A stretch of DNA of 64,000 nt, from assembly GCA_963169105.1 (NCBI GenBank), contig OY720639.1, positions 85,976,593 to 86,040,592 on the forward strand, written 5' to 3'. A model generated the notes under the pieces. That model searched no databases. It saw only the letters and a program-made list of their open reading frames with translations, and was not told the DNA's origin. The DNA comes from Ceriagrion tenellum (taxonomy: Eukaryota; Arthropoda; Insecta; Odonata; Coenagrionidae). Below, piece by piece: positions 11,151 through 22,870 of the stretch (position 1 is its first letter; the number at the start of each line of letters is the position of its first letter). Made by a program: the position numbers and the translations under genes.

Positions 11151-11399
11151 TTCTGCATTCAGCTTTTCGAACAATATTCTGCTGGCGGAAAATGAGATTA
11201 ACGTCTGGTGGAGAAAGTTATGTGAATAGTTGCCATCGAATTGCCATCAACGCTGTGTATTTTAACGTAGATATTCTAAATTTTTAAAACACTATATCTT
11301 GGTTTAATGACCGATAACCTAGCGATAGTTTACTCCATCCGCTAGTATAAATCTTACTTCTTAATATAAATCAAGGTACTGGGCCAAGGTAAGGAGGAC
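11151..11399. other. Unassigned sequence next to RTE-like fragment
   Basis: The first ~130 bp may continue the RTE-like copy upstream, but no motif was recognised. The rest is AT-rich. Confidence 0.35.
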
Positions 11400-11472
11400 G
11401 CCTCGGTAGCTTAACTTGCTAAAGCACTCGGCCGGAAATCGAGGGATCCGGGTTCGAATCCCGGTCAAGGCG
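11400..11472 (+). ncRNA. tRNA-like SINE head, complete cloverleaf
   Basis: Folds as a 73-nt cloverleaf: acceptor GCCTCGG/TCAAGGC with one mismatch and one wobble, D stem GCTT/AAGC, anticodon stem CTCGG/TCGAG, 4-nt variable loop, and T arm CCGGG-TTCGAAT-CCCGG. The Pol III box B, GGTTCGAATCC, is perfect. The anticodon loop CCGGAAA has C where U33 is expected and would give a GGA (Ser) anticodon. It lacks the long variable arm of tRNA-Ser and is followed by a T-rich SINE-like body, so a SINE promoter is more likely than a working tRNA. Confidence 0.65.
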
Positions 11473-11600
11473 GATGATTTTTTTCTCTGTGGAAATTCGC
11501 ATAAATCACGGTAGGCTATCGGTTATGTCCAAGGTTCCTATATAATGTAAGCCTAGCGTGTAACCTCCCGAGTCTCTTAACGTATTCCATCAGCGGCGCG
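11400..11600 (+). mobile_element. tRNA-derived SINE, family 1
   Basis: tRNA-like head, then GGATGATTTTTTTC and a ~100-bp body. The head-body junction matches the decayed copy at 35225-35340 (GGTTCGAATCCCG, then AATGATTTTTTTC). Near 11546-11575 the body contains AAGCCTAGCGTGTAACCTCC, which closely resembles a LINE family A segment (compare 57800-57835), so the SINE may borrow LINE sequence there. Confidence 0.6.
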
Positions 11601-14600
11601 GCACATCCTGTTCTCTCATAGCAGTTTTCTCATAGGGTATACGGGCTTCCTATGTCAATTCCTCTCTCAGTTTTAGTCATTTTACGTTGGGAAGACCCGT
11701 AGAGTACCACTACACTGTGCTCCCCCTTTCCTTTGCCACGAGTAATGTTCCATACACACGACTTACGAGGAGTGGCGTGAGCGAGCACAAAAAAAACTTG
11801 AAAGAAAGCTATAGTAGTGGTGGTGGGGTCCACTCTTCTATTTTTTGTCTGCCTGGTTTCCACTACCCCCATTCGTTTACTCTGCCGACCCGCTGTCCCA
11901 TCATCCTTGATCAGTTCATAATTTTTGTTGTCCCTTTTGCCTGGCAAACAGTGAAGGAGTTGTTTATAAGAGTCTCTCTCCCCACTCCTCCCCTCTGTAG
12001 GTTCCTTTGGGTCTGTGAGCCATTCCTCTTCTCCCGTCTTTTTATCGTCCTCTTCCGTCTTTCTCCCTATCTTACTTCCCGCACGCTAATTGAGAACAAT
12101 TATTGCGAGTGAACGAGTCCCCGGAGATGCTCCCATTTTTCGCTTTACACTCCTCATCTGATGCTCGCTTTCAACGATGTACCGTTTTTAAGTGCATTCC
12201 CTTCAAAGGCTTCGCCGACTTCTTACCCGAGGGTTCTATCCTCATAGTAAGCCGAACGTTTTAATTGCCCGGTCCTAATGATTTAAGCGAGGTTCGTCCG
12301 ACGCATTTAAGCTTTATATTTTTTATGTGGGCATTATGTCTCCGGTTTGAATTGAAATATTGGCTGGTTGTCGCATGCCTAATCATTGCATGTCGGAGGG
12401 CCTACTCAATACTTTTTTTGTGGAAAAGGATCCACTTAACATGATGATCGCGCGCAGTTTCTTATTGTAGATTGTAGGACTAGATAATGTTTAATCATTT
12501 TTGTAAATTAATAACAAAATATGCGTTTTAGAAATGTAAGTTTGCGCTCATATGTATCTTCATTAATTATCGTAACTTTTTGCAATATGCTAATGCTGTA
12601 AATTTTGTAGTTTTCCCCAGAATGGGTTTCAAAGTTCATGAAGTTGACAAAGCGGCTATTTTAGGGCGCGCGGAGTTAATTATTGCACTGGCATGTCTAC
12701 ATTTTGACTCGATCTTAAAGCATAAAATATAACTGAAATTGCAATAAAATTATCTTTGAAATTAATCATAGTGTGTTCTTTTAGCATGCACACAGATCAA
12801 CTTGTCAATTTTCATAGTACAGCGGCACATAATTTGCATGCCGACAGTAGTGCGTAGATTTTTCTGAAAATGTGGTGATTATTTGTAGAATATTTTCATG
12901 CTATAAGAACCCACTCTTTGACCACATCCAGTTTGAACTCGGCGAAAAGGAAAGTCTTCGCGGATGGGAAAGAAGTTAATTAAGTATCTCGAACTTTCAT
13001 CGCGGTACGTCATTTTTAAATCTAGAATAATCGTAGTTTTCTGACGATGATGAAGATTGACTACTTTGTCGAGAGTTTTCGATGGAACCAGTTCGATTTT
13101 TTTGTAAATTCTGGTCGCCTCCAAAAGCGTCTCGAAACCTAATGAGCATGCAGCAACATCACTCAAACGAGCGGACATGATCAATTTCCTCGTCGGATCA
13201 TTTGGCGGGCGACTTTTTCGCCTCGGAGGACGTGGGAACATGGTGAAACTTGTGACTGCTCGGACAGGCAAGGCCGTCTTCCCGCCTACTATGTCGCATC
13301 CCGTGAGAAAATCGCGGTAATTAAGGGTTTCTGGGTAGAAGTGACGTTTTGGGAATTCACTTGGTGTGAGTGCATACTGCTACCATTACCATCACGGCGT
13401 TCCATTTCGGGGTCCGAAGAGTGAAAAAAGTACAATTCTCGTGGACAAGACTGTGAAGCAAACCCAGCCTTGTTCATTTCCTCCATGCTGCCTTATCTTT
13501 GCTATCCTCTATTGCTTCGTTAACACTCCTAATATATATTCAAGCCCTCGTGTTCTTAAGGTACTTCCAGCGAGATAGTTCCATAGTCATAATAGAGACC
13601 ATATTCGAATTGTACGTTTTAATTTCACCAGCTGTAAGACTCATGAATTATATATTGCATTATTAATGGCGCAACAGTATAGTTTTATGAACAGAAATTT
13701 GAAGTAATTAAATGAAAATATCTAATTGAGTCTTTAACGTGACTCATTTTTTTCGCGCGGCACGCTTGAAGCTCTTTTGTGATGTTAGTGAAACTTTTGT
13801 CTTTTGCAAAGTTAGTATTTGTGAATATATAATTTTTCTTTATAATGTGTCATTACTTTGCTTTATAGCTTGCATTTTTGTGTTGCATATTTGATAACTT
13901 ATAAGGCTCTTAACGGCTGCTAGGAGATGCTAAAATAAACAGTGCTGAACTACTTTAGAAGAGATAAAATCACGTTTAGCAGTCCGCCGACAGTTCAATG
14001 CCGACCCGGCCTAATGGTACTCTCCCAGGAGCCGACTCTGCTCTTGTCTCTCTTTCCAAGGTCAGTGGGTTGGAGTTTTTATTCTCTCTGCTTAATGTGG
14101 GCGTTGCCCGTTAACAAGTGTTTTCCCTCGCGAGAATCGATCCCGGCGTCGTCGAGTGGAAATCCTGCTCTCGTCTCGTTCAGTCCTCTGCCTTTGTGCA
14201 GCTGCAAGGAACCCAACCCAAAAACTTGTCCGACGGGCCGTATTTGGAACTGTGATTCGGTGGGATCACGATTCAAAATATTTACAAATTACTTGGCGCG
14301 TATTAGCAGCTTTGTCTTAAGGATGAATCTTTATTTTAATTGAAAAAATTAGCTTCTGAGCAATTAAAGGGTAAAGAAAATGAGCCTTAGTTCATTCAAA
14401 AGGGTGAGGTACATAAGTTGGGCTAACTATAACGACCGCAAAGAAGGTGCCGTGGACATTTTTTTGGTAGAAAGGTGACTTAAAAGGCTATTGTTTTCTT
14501 GTAACGTCTATCGTTTCATCCCCGAGGAGTTCCGCTTGGCATGCGCATACCTTGGATGGCTAAGTTTTCAAAAACCGGAGCGGAACCTTGATAAAATCGG

Positions 14601-15600
14601 TATAAGTCACATAAATGATTCTAGTTAGACTGATCATTGGATGAATGACTCCATCACATGGTGCGAAATCGATTTTATAAGGGCCGTATATGTAGACCTT
14701 ACCCAGTAAGCCCCTTATCAACCCAAACCCAGTGGCCCACTGGGGTTGTTCCCCTTGCATAGTACGTCTAATAGTCAAAATTTTGGGTCCTACTGGTCAT
14801 GGAATGGTTGGGGGTTAAAAAGATCTGAAAACGGTGGGAAATGATATACATTGCTCAATTTTTCGGGGATTTCATGTGTTAAAGCCCTGGTGAATATCTG
14901 AAAATTGAACCATTCTTATTATTATACGGTCTCACCAATAATAATCTAAATACAGAGACTATGAGGATTGCAATGTACGCAAATCACCGTATGCATATCT
15001 AGCCGTAGATAATTTCGAGGAGAATGTTGTTTTGATCCCCGGTCACCCTAGTAACAATGTACGAAGATACGTGGAAAGTTCGGCCTCAGATCAAATTTTT
15101 ATATATTATCATCATACGGTTGTAACATCAACTCCAAACCTTTAATATCGTTTATCGAAGACAATACGAATTGGTTTGAAACTGTCCAGGTTCATCGTTG
15201 TTGAGTTTTAGCTAAGGGGACCCCTGGAGGAGCATGTATCGGCTGCCAGATGTAAAGGACGCTAATGCGACTGTAATTACCGTTTTTGATGAAGAGGCCT
15301 GCTAGGGGCTGGCGGATCCTTACGTAACGATGATAAACACGGCCGTATGAGTTTTGAACTCGCCCCATCGCCCTACCAATATCTTTTTTTATATTGTACA
15401 AACTATGCATATGGACCGTTATGTATATGTTGAAATTAAAATATGGAGACAAAAGTGAGAAAATTAATTAATTTGCAGAATAAGAAGTTGAGTTCAGCTT
15501 CACAGTTCATCTGAGATTCTGCCAACTGATTGGTAAGTTCTGAACAGTACATACTTACAAAAAGAGAAGTATCAGGCTTGATGGCCCGATGATGATGTAG
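11601..15600. other. No gene recognised; several GC-richer islets
   Basis: Islets at 11640-12110, 12900-13280 and 13980-14260 give overlapping frames on both strands (105, 141, 130 and 133 residues) of low complexity with no domain. The segment around 14540-14570 (GGCATGCGCATACCTTGGATGG) resembles 17200-17215, hinting at a dispersed repeat. Nothing else is supported. Confidence 0.5.
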
Positions 15601-15629
15601 TACATTTTTTTTGTATCCCCCCCAGTTCC

Positions 15630-16165
15630 GGACATCTACAGTCCAGAAATCGTTTACAGTTGTTGCCTCAAAGCTGTGGAATGACTTGCCTAAACTGGTG
15701 CTAAAACTAAACTGGTGGTAAAAGACAGTGCATCACTGGTAATATTTAAGAGAAAGATTATCATACACTTACTTTCTGGAATGCTGACCACGAAACTCAT
15801 TTATCAGTTCATTGATGTGATTAATGTCCATTGATGATTTCATCAGTTCATTGATGTGATTTTTTTTCCTTTTCATTTGTTAAGCTAAATTTCCTTTTTA
15901 AAAGTTGTGTTATTTGTTTATTGATATGTTTAATGTTCGTTTTTCTGTTAGAAGAAGAAGTTCAGTTCTTTTTCCACATTGCTAAATGATAATGTTGTAT
16001 ATGTCTGTTGTTAGCAATTCATATGACAACTTCCCATTTTTGTTTCCTGATTGGCTTATTCCCATATTAATTGTCTTGCACACCACTGTATATCATTTCT
16101 ATGTTCCAAAGGAGTTCACTCCTAGAACAATAAACGAGTTTATTATTTTATTATTATTATTACAT
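15630..16165 (+). mobile_element. LINE C-terminal fragment with (ATT)n tail
   Basis: Conceptual translation with frame changes at 15630-15780 shows FTVVASKLWNDLPK and SASLVIFKRKI, the C-terminal 'LWNSLP...FKxxL' pattern of CR1/Jockey-type LINEs. A long AT-rich 3' UTR runs to a tail of ATT repeats at about 16140-16162. Inside it, CAGTTCATTGATGTGATT is repeated in tandem at 15807 and 15845. Confidence 0.7.
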
Positions 16166-16334
16166 CGAAACCTAGGTCGAATAAAATTTATCTAAGTGGA
16201 AAATTGCCTTATTCTCATTCTGTATGCTGAACAGCACTTATTCTAACATCCTAATTTCTGGTATATGGCTCCGTTGTCCTTCCTATGTATGCTATGTCAT
16301 TAGATCTCTCTTAAAAAAATCTCTTCTAATACTG

Positions 16335-16600
16335 TCTTCCTCTTCTTATTTCGTCCAGAATTCCTATCCTCTTTCTTCCTCTTCTTTGCTTCCCCTGTAT
16401 TCTCCCCTCTATTACCCTCTTCCGCATTCCCTTTCCTTTCAAAACGTCTTCCACCACTAGCCCCCCCTCATCTCTAACCATGTCCAATACATCCTCGTTA
16501 ATCCTTCTTGCCACCCAGCTCACCCTCTCCATCCCTCTCCACTCCCACATCCCAAACGTCTTAAGACTGCGTATGTGGATCCCAGAAGTCAAGAGGGTCT
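16335..16600 (-). mobile_element. RTE-like LINE family 2, fragment
   Basis: Minus-strand frame 16326-16592 reads FGMWEWRGMERVSWVARRINEDV and DVLKGKGMRKRVIEGRIQGK, the tail region seen in arthropod RTE-type proteins after the 'AFEMW.WRR' motif. It matches the fragment at 26385-26965 and is more distant from that at 51540-52260. There is an internal loss relative to 26385-26965 (the segment after ERKLV is shorter). Confidence 0.8.
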
Positions 16601-17744
16601 AAGTGACATTTTTGAAAAAAATAAGTTAAGTACAGGAATGGGATGTGGAAATATAAATCTTTTATGTGGTAAAGGGATCAAAGTGATTTTCTTGACAGGT
16701 GCTGCTATCTAGGGTAATGCCTCATAACTACTTAGTGGGTTGTACCAAACATTTTCAACTTTGACTTAAGTTTTCTCTAAACAATGATTTTATACTTAGA
16801 CCCCTTGACTTCTGAGGTCCTCATATATCCTGCCTTCGTTATGCCCAAGTCTTCGATCCATTCAGCGCCACGCTCCAAGGTAGAGTTTTCATCCATCCTT
16901 CAGCATCACAGTGTGACCACAAAAATTCCGCATTCGTTTTCACGTGGTTTACAATGGGAGCTGCTTTATTTGTTTTAATTTTTTCCTAATGGCATTCTGC
17001 CTAACTATTGAGCATTTAGGCGTGGGGAAAATTGCCATAGTGCATTCGACGTGGTCAAGATACATAACACTGACTACAAAATACGACTGTAAGGAAAGTT
17101 TTCGCCGAGATTCACGTTTTTATTTTGTTGCGAAAGTTAACTTTCATCGCCATAATTGTCGTCGCATGTCTACGCTGAATTTTTAAAGGATGTCGGAATG
17201 CGCATGCCTTGGATGGTTAATGGAACGTGCCCGATGCCCTTACGCCGCGATGTATGCTGACGCGCCCGTAGACAGCGAATAGCCGCTCAGATTGCAGCTC
17301 TGCCGCTTCGTTAGTGATGCAAAACGCGTCGGGCGTCGCGATGCCCAAACTTATGTAATCAAAAGTGATTTGGGGCAGTGAAAGTATCATAGAGCCCTGT
17401 TCCACCCTAGTTTTACTCTCTCATTCCTGCTAATGGTGCTAATACCTTCGTGGCGGTTTTTGCGATTGCAATATCGTTTGACATCTTTAATAAACACTCG
17501 CTGGCTGTTCAGTAGTGATCGGAGAAGTTTGGCTGGCCGGTCGATAATCCAACAAGTTGAACATCTGCAATTAGTAGATAAGTTCTCCGATGAAAATGAG
17601 AAATATCGGTACTGCTTTGCTCTGGTGAGTTCACTACTCGAATTGCCGCCGTAGAGAGAAATATTTAATTCTCGAAGTAAAGATAATAGAAAGGACATAG
17701 CCACACACATCGTTTAAGGCTTCTTCGAGCGAATAGAAAGTGTC
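16601..17744. other. No gene recognised
   Basis: The stretch 17215-17380 is GC-richer and has frames on both strands without motifs (62, 73 and 107 residues). No mobile element ends were recognised. Confidence 0.5.
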
Positions 17745-17990
17745 ACACAGGTGATGTAAGGACTAGGATGGGAGCAGCTTGTGGCTTGGGTAGGCCACAC
17801 GCTATGCTAAGGTTACTTGAAAAACTCAGATGAGGCGTGTTTCAGTACGACTCGGAGGATATTATTATGACTACCTGCTATATCACTAGAAGTAGTAAGG
17901 AAGACAAAGTAAAATGGATGCACTGCCGAACTGATCGGCACAAAAACACTCCTTCTCACTCACTATTAGGGATGGTAACAGAAAAAGCGG
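17745..17990 (+). mobile_element. LINE family A fragment, diverged
   Basis: Parallels the next copy (18070-18540) in order: CACACGCTATGCTAAGGTTA, then ACTTGAAAAACTCAG, then CACTGCCGAACTGATCGGCA. It encodes a decayed C-terminal region whose better copy reads HCRTDRYKNSFLPRTIS. Confidence 0.65.
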
Positions 17991-18069
17991 GACGCTGACA
18001 TAGGGCACATAGTTAACATGCAACCTACATCCGTCCTCTCCCCCCTTTTTTCCCTATTCCCCTTTCATG

Positions 18070-18540
18070 GGACCCTGGTCATTAAAATTTGACCAAAAAA
18101 TAATGAATACAAAGAAAAAGTGCTCGCTTCGTTAAAAATGCTGCTGGCAAACAAATAGTGTCTTACAACTTGTAGAGGTATTAAGGTGGGAGCCCCTAGA
18201 GACTCGGAGGCTACACGCTAGGCTTAGGTTGCTTGAGAAATTCAGAACTTGTGTGTTTCTGAGCGACACAGGATATATAATCATGACGCCTCACTACATC
18301 TCTAGGTTTAACAGAAGCGATCAAATGAGAGAGATACATTGCCGAACAGATAGGTACAAGAACTCGTTCTTGCCGCGCACAATTAGCGGCCACACTAAAA
18401 CTGAGCTCCACTAAATACACTCCCATAATACACCTCACCATTTCACCTCCCAAAACCTTACCCCTTACATCTTTACACGGCTGGTGTCCTAACACCCCCA
18501 TCCACACGCCCATTCGGAGGCTCACAGGGTAGTAAATAGA
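18070..18540 (+). mobile_element. LINE family A 3' region
   Basis: C-terminal coding remnant plus 3' UTR. Position 18325-18395 translates as MREIHCRTDRYKNSFLPRTIS, the typical 'YxxSFFPRTIxxWN' end of CR1/Jockey-like ORF2, followed by a 3' UTR rich in CACC and ending CGGAGGCTCACAGGGTAGTA. The same region is found at 30862-31415 (plus) and 57490-58080 (minus). Frameshifts break the frame upstream. Confidence 0.82.
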
Positions 18541-18681
18541 TGTCGATGTCGATGGCTTGGGTCCCTAAACCCTCTGCCGCAAGTCTACGCGGCGACTCAG
18601 ATAGTAGTTGTTGATGTGTTGATATCCCTTATTTTAGTTTTCTTTCCTCATGATAACAGCATGTATTAAAACTACCTTAAC

Positions 18682-18769
18682 TATGTAGGTATCAGTACAT
18701 ATTTCGCATGAAGTATTTTAAGAGGTATTTTATGTAGGTATTCGTACATATTTCGCATGAAGTATTTTA
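18682..18769. repeat. Tandem direct repeat, 39-bp unit, 49-bp spacing
   Basis: TATGTAGGTAT, then GTACATATTTCGCATGAAGT and ATTTTA, occurs twice with two differences. No function evident. Confidence 0.85.
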
Positions 18770-19624
18770 TGATGAGATAGGAATTAGACTTTATTTTTAG
18801 TCCCAAAATCTCAGTAGTTATACCCTTAATTAAGTTTCATGTGAGGTGTTCTTGGCCTTAATCAAATGGTTGTAAATACCGTATTCAACCTGAGTAAAAT
18901 TGTCGACAGTGTGATAGTGTAAGTTATGCATTTCTTTTAAATGAGTTACTTTCTCTCCTGTGATTCAAAGGGAAGTTACCCTAGCTTTTGTTACGGTCCC
19001 TGAGCCAATACACAATAAATGATCCAGGAAAAAATTCAAGCGTATCCAAATAAAAAAAGAGAATTACCGAATTTCGATGATCTGGAGGAACGCCCTATAA
19101 GATAATGAGGAAGGAACCGACGGGCATCAAACCTCGCGATGAAGCGAATAGGGAAAAAAATGGCGATTCATGAGGCATGGCGGACTGTTACTTCGACATC
19201 ACGGTGTAATACGAGGATTAACTTTATGCCGAGGAGGGAACCAACTTGAGGTTTGTCAGAAGGGAGGTAGCTGACCGCCCTCCCACCCCCGCTTACCCAT
19301 ATCGCCCCTCCTTGCCTTCCCCGTCGATGGCCGTGATGTGTGACAATGCGCACTTCCGCTCTCTACTGTTCCTCCGCTTCCCTCCTCCCACTCCCGCCCC
19401 CATAAATTCGTGTTGCCTTGTTCTCACTTCGTAGAACTCTGAGCTACCGAACGTTTAAGTTTAGGTGCTGTCATTTAATTCGTATTAAGAAAACAGATAT
19501 TTTCCCCCACCGCGATTCATTCTATCTTAATCAACACATTACCCGACGTAGGGCCGTGTGGTTGGGGGTATGCTCACAGCGTCTATGAATTAGTGAGTGC
19601 ATATGGAAAAGGAATACGATTTTG
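18770..19624. other. No gene recognised
   Basis: A short CT-rich islet at 19240-19430 gives opposed frames of 61 and 62 residues with no motif. Confidence 0.5.
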
Positions 19625-19700
19625 CCGGCTCTGGTGACGACGGGGTGAAGCCCTCGCCTTCTAAACCGTGGGTCGCGGGTTCGAATCCCGCCTGGTTGGA
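19625..19700 (+). mobile_element. tRNA-like SINE head, decayed
   Basis: A perfect box B in a good T arm (GCGGG-TTCGAAT-CCCGC at 19675-19691) follows a plausible but imperfect box A region near 19640. The acceptor stem does not close. It is a SINE head or tRNA pseudogene. Confidence 0.5.
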
Positions 19701-19809
19701 ATTATCATCACTCAGGGCATAGGTGTCTGTGTTCGTTTGTTGTTACTGTTATTCATTCGTCATTAATAGGTCAAATGCGCTGTATTCGAGGCAGTGAAGA
19801 TAAAATGAA

Positions 19810-19990
19810 ATAAAAAAGGTGGGGGAGGGATTGATAGTTAATTGAAAGTTGACAAAGCGTCTTAGTGTCTCGATTGGTTCATGCTACAATCTCTATTGGT
19901 ACGTGGGAAGGAGGAATTTTTGTACCTACCAATTCTCGTGTATCTGTCTAATTTTGTCGCCTCTATCATTTCTGTAGAGACGTGTCTTTG
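19810..19990 (-). mobile_element. LINE family A fragment, diverged
   Basis: Ordered matches to 57600-57760: CGTGGGAAGGAGGAATTTTT, TACCTACC, GTATCTGTC, then TCGCCTCTATCATTTCTGTA. Weak but collinear. Confidence 0.5.
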
Positions 19991-20189
19991 GGCCATGTTT
20001 GTATTATTAGGTTAACGTTAGCCGCCAGATTAAGTAGGTTCTACGTTGACTTATTGCTATCTAATAATTCTGATTTTGCATGACGTAGGAGACTATAACA
20101 TTTAGTTACCTGTGCATTATCCATGGGAGAACGTAAATATTTCTGTTTTCAGAGTGAGGAAATATTTAACAGGAGATTATAAAACCGGA

Positions 20190-21010
20190 CCTGTGTGTGT
20201 CTTTGTTACATACCTTACGTGTCTCTTATAGTGTGTGAAGAGAAAGAAGTATTATTGTATATACCTTCCTAACAGGAAGGCATTGGGTATCTCTTATCTG
20301 TGAGGGCATTGTGTATCTCACCGCTTCTGTTATTTCTATAAATTCAGCAGGGAGTTAAAATATTATCCTCCGCGTCATTCTGAAACTCGCCTGATCCGAA
20401 TTTTTCAAATAATCTTAAGTCTAGCGTATTGGTTTTCGGATATTTAGCGGCACCCACCCACTATATTCAAATGTTAGCGGTGTATTCGAGGTGAAGCCTA
20501 AATAGAGATATAGTGACATCTCTTTTTCACTTTTTCATCCGAGGACCTTCCTACTATTCTTTTGAAAAATAGTTTCTTTTATGCAGCTCCGAGAGTATTC
20601 AGCATGTGTTTCCTCTATGCTAGGTCTGAAATTCCTGTGTTTCTCAGGTGTTTGACATAATGCGACTCCTCAATTGCTTACTTATTTTTTACTTCTACCG
20701 CTTTATAAATGACACGCCATTGGGGTGATTTCTTTCGTGAGAAATGTGCTGCCGTGCATTTAATAAGGTAAAGTTCGAGCCCCTTTTCAAGACCCCATGA
20801 GTCAACGTTATTGAGGTGCGGTGATAGAGCTTCTAAATCGGCATTGAAGGCAGTTTCTCGGTAGATGACGGCATCGTCTGCAAAAGGTCTAATTTTGCCT
20901 CTTACTCTAGAGTATTGCCGTTTATACATATGAGGAATGAGAGGAGGCCAATCACACTCCCTTGAGGGACGCCGAAGGTCACTTCAACAAAGTTGGAACT
21001 AGCGCCGTAC
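20190..21010 (-). mobile_element. LINE family A, longest recognisable copy
   Basis: Minus strand, reading 5' to 3' from 21010 to 20190. It covers RT motif 4 (FGVPQGSVIGLLSFLI, near 20935-20985), the FADD catalytic motif (about 20880), a segment at 20465-20505 matching the 'YFALVRPHLEYAA' region of other copies, and C-terminal and 3' parts to about 20190. Internal gaps are present. Confidence 0.85.
20678..20929 (-). pseudogene. Reverse transcriptase core remnant, LINE family A
   Basis: The 83-residue frame contains IRPFADDAVIYRE, the YADD-type catalytic box, and VDSWGLEKGLELYLIKCTAAHFS, matching the usual 'W..KW.L..N..KC....FS' block that follows in CR1/Jockey-type LINEs. Just upstream on the minus strand, SNFVEVTFGVPQGSVIGLL supplies RT motif 4 in another frame, so a frameshift separates the two. 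The catalytic aspartates are present, but the protein is fragmentary. Confidence 0.85.
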
Positions 21011-21429
21011 CATTGAGGTACATGGGGAAGGCATTGCGTCATTAAACTGTATCCTGACAAGCGAAATAACAACCATATTGGTTAATTCTGCTCTTTCCTT
21101 ACTTTCCTGTGGAAACCACGAGGGAATGGACGAATTAGCTGATGTATAGTAAGAATATCCACCCCGTTTGGAATTCAAGCCTAGCAACTCTTGAAACACA
21201 TGTTGGCCACCAAGTGCTATGGATTCTATTCTATTTTGCCATAGTTTTCGCCCGGAATGTGGATAATTATTAAATAAAATACAAAAACATTTGCAAGGAG
21301 AATTCCCGTTGTCCCTTCGGAACGCGCGTCCTGTGAGGTCCCCTTGTTTTTACATTTACTCTCCTACCGAACGGGCGCTATGGTCATGAGAGAAAAAAAA
21401 ATTATTTTTTGCCGGAAAGTACATGAAAG

Positions 21430-21462
21430 AACGCGCAATGACCTCTCAGGTCATTGCGCGTT
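21430..21462. repeat. Perfect 15-bp hairpin with 3-nt loop
   Basis: AACGCGCAATGACCT, loop CTC, then the exact reverse complement. It lies between CCGGAA (about 21411) and TTCCGG (about 21490), so it may be the centre of a small palindromic element. Confidence 0.9.
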
Positions 21463-21499
21463 TTTAAGTAACGTTTTGATTGTGCGTTCCGGACGGTTA

Positions 21500-22734
21500 A
21501 AGACGTAAATTCATGCTGATTTCCTGTAAGTTATCGGAAACATCCCAAGAATGCAAAATTAGTGCTTCAGCTAACAAGGGCAAAAAGAAAATCGAGGCTT
21601 AAAAAAATGGTGGACAGGCCAGGCCCACGCTACAGCTTCTAGCTTTGGCCAAAATGATCAGGGCCCTCTCCATAATCCTCAGTGCGCCGCGTCGTCGATT
21701 ACTGCAGATAAATGCCACGACAAACAAACCCACAAGCTGCCATTGGACTGCACTCGTTCGCTGGGAAGGCGATCTTTCATTCATGGGGGATAATGTGAAA
21801 GGTGTTTGTGAGGGGGGGATGATGGTCGGCCGAGCTAATCCTCAGCGGCGGCTTCCTCCGGCTACTGGGTTAATAGGTTATTTAACTCATCCCCCCCACA
21901 CGCTCCCTCCTTTCCTTCCCCCTCTTGTGTGCTCAAATACACTCTCCTTCTCCGTCATCCTCCTCCTAAGGAAACGAGCCGAGAAAAGAGAAGATGCCGC
22001 TCTCGTCTCCTCTTCTTACTGGGGAAAGGCTGGGAAGATCTGGTGGACGGGTTTTTTTTCATCTTATAACCCAACCCAAAGACATTCTCCTCCTTGGGCG
22101 AATATCGGACTCCTCCCTTCCTTTAGGAAATCACACGACTGGCTCCTTTTTTTAACTTGGGAGAATTTCTCGGAGGTGAAAGGAACTGTGGGGAAAAAAG
22201 GTATTAATTTCTAAAGTGTCTACAATAGTATTATGTTATTACATTATGGAGTTATAGTAATGATAATATTTTAGTTGAATCAATACTTTTTATTCGCACA
22301 TTATTTTCATCCGATGTGTCATTACCTAAGTAATTGCGAAGTCCGTGGTCATTAGCAATTGAAGTTGTTTAAGGTTCAAATCATCAATGGTTCCGTGCAT
22401 TTTCGCGCATTGCGTGATCATCACCTTTCAGTTAACTCTCAATTAACTTTGAGCCCGCGGAGGTGGGCGTGAGAAACACTCAAATGTATATTTAAAAATT
22501 TATACGCGTATTTATGTTTTTCCAATGGATTTTTTTCATGAACAGTTGGTAAGGTAATGTACGAATTATGAAACTAAGTTTCGAGCAATTCCGAGATGGA
22601 GTATTTGAGAAACATTAATTTAAAAATTTTTAACTTTAGAAGTATACAAAAAAGGAAATTCAATTTAATTCATTTAAAATAGTATCACTATCTTTGAAAA
22701 AGAGTTAGCTTTAATGCGTTCCATGGTTTAAAGC
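21500..22734. other. No gene recognised; CT-rich islet at 21640-22200
   Basis: The islet gives a 189-residue plus frame (21645-22214). It is full of Pro, Ser and Leu from pyrimidine-rich sequence and has no recognisable domain. The rest is AT-rich. Confidence 0.5.
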
Positions 22735-22870
22735 TCAACTATGTGGAAGTTGATTTCCACAAATGAAAAAATAACTTGGTTTTCTTCCACTGATTTATTT
22801 TCTTGGTACAACATGTTTCGACACAACGGTGTCATCATCTGGTACTTACCTTTGAGGTCCAAGAATTTTA
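22735..22870 (-). mobile_element. Small ribozyme-bearing element fragment
   Basis: On the plus strand a TGTGGAA/TTCCACA hairpin (22742-22762) is followed by the inverse of a hammerhead-like motif (22805-22845). A related pairing of CTTTGTGGAGTTCA with a hammerhead-like motif is seen at 30065-30190. In published work such motifs mark Penelope-like elements and animal retrozymes; no reverse transcriptase is visible here. Confidence 0.5.
22805..22845 (-). ncRNA. Hammerhead ribozyme-like motif
   Basis: Minus strand: stem I GTAC/GTAC, core CAGATGA (U4 changed to A in CUGANGA), perfect 5-bp stem II GACAC/GTGTC with CGTT loop, GAAA, very short stem III (AC/GT with AT loop), U at the cleavage position, then GTACC. 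All helices form. The single core change probably abolishes cleavage. Confidence 0.5.

Noticed and set aside
11400..11472. Functional tRNA gene
   Set aside because: C in place of U33, a serine-type anticodon without a long variable arm, an acceptor mismatch, and a SINE body following it.
21645..22214. 189-residue plus-strand frame as a gene
   Set aside because: Lies in pyrimidine-rich sequence, low complexity, no motif, and no splice or start context that would support it.
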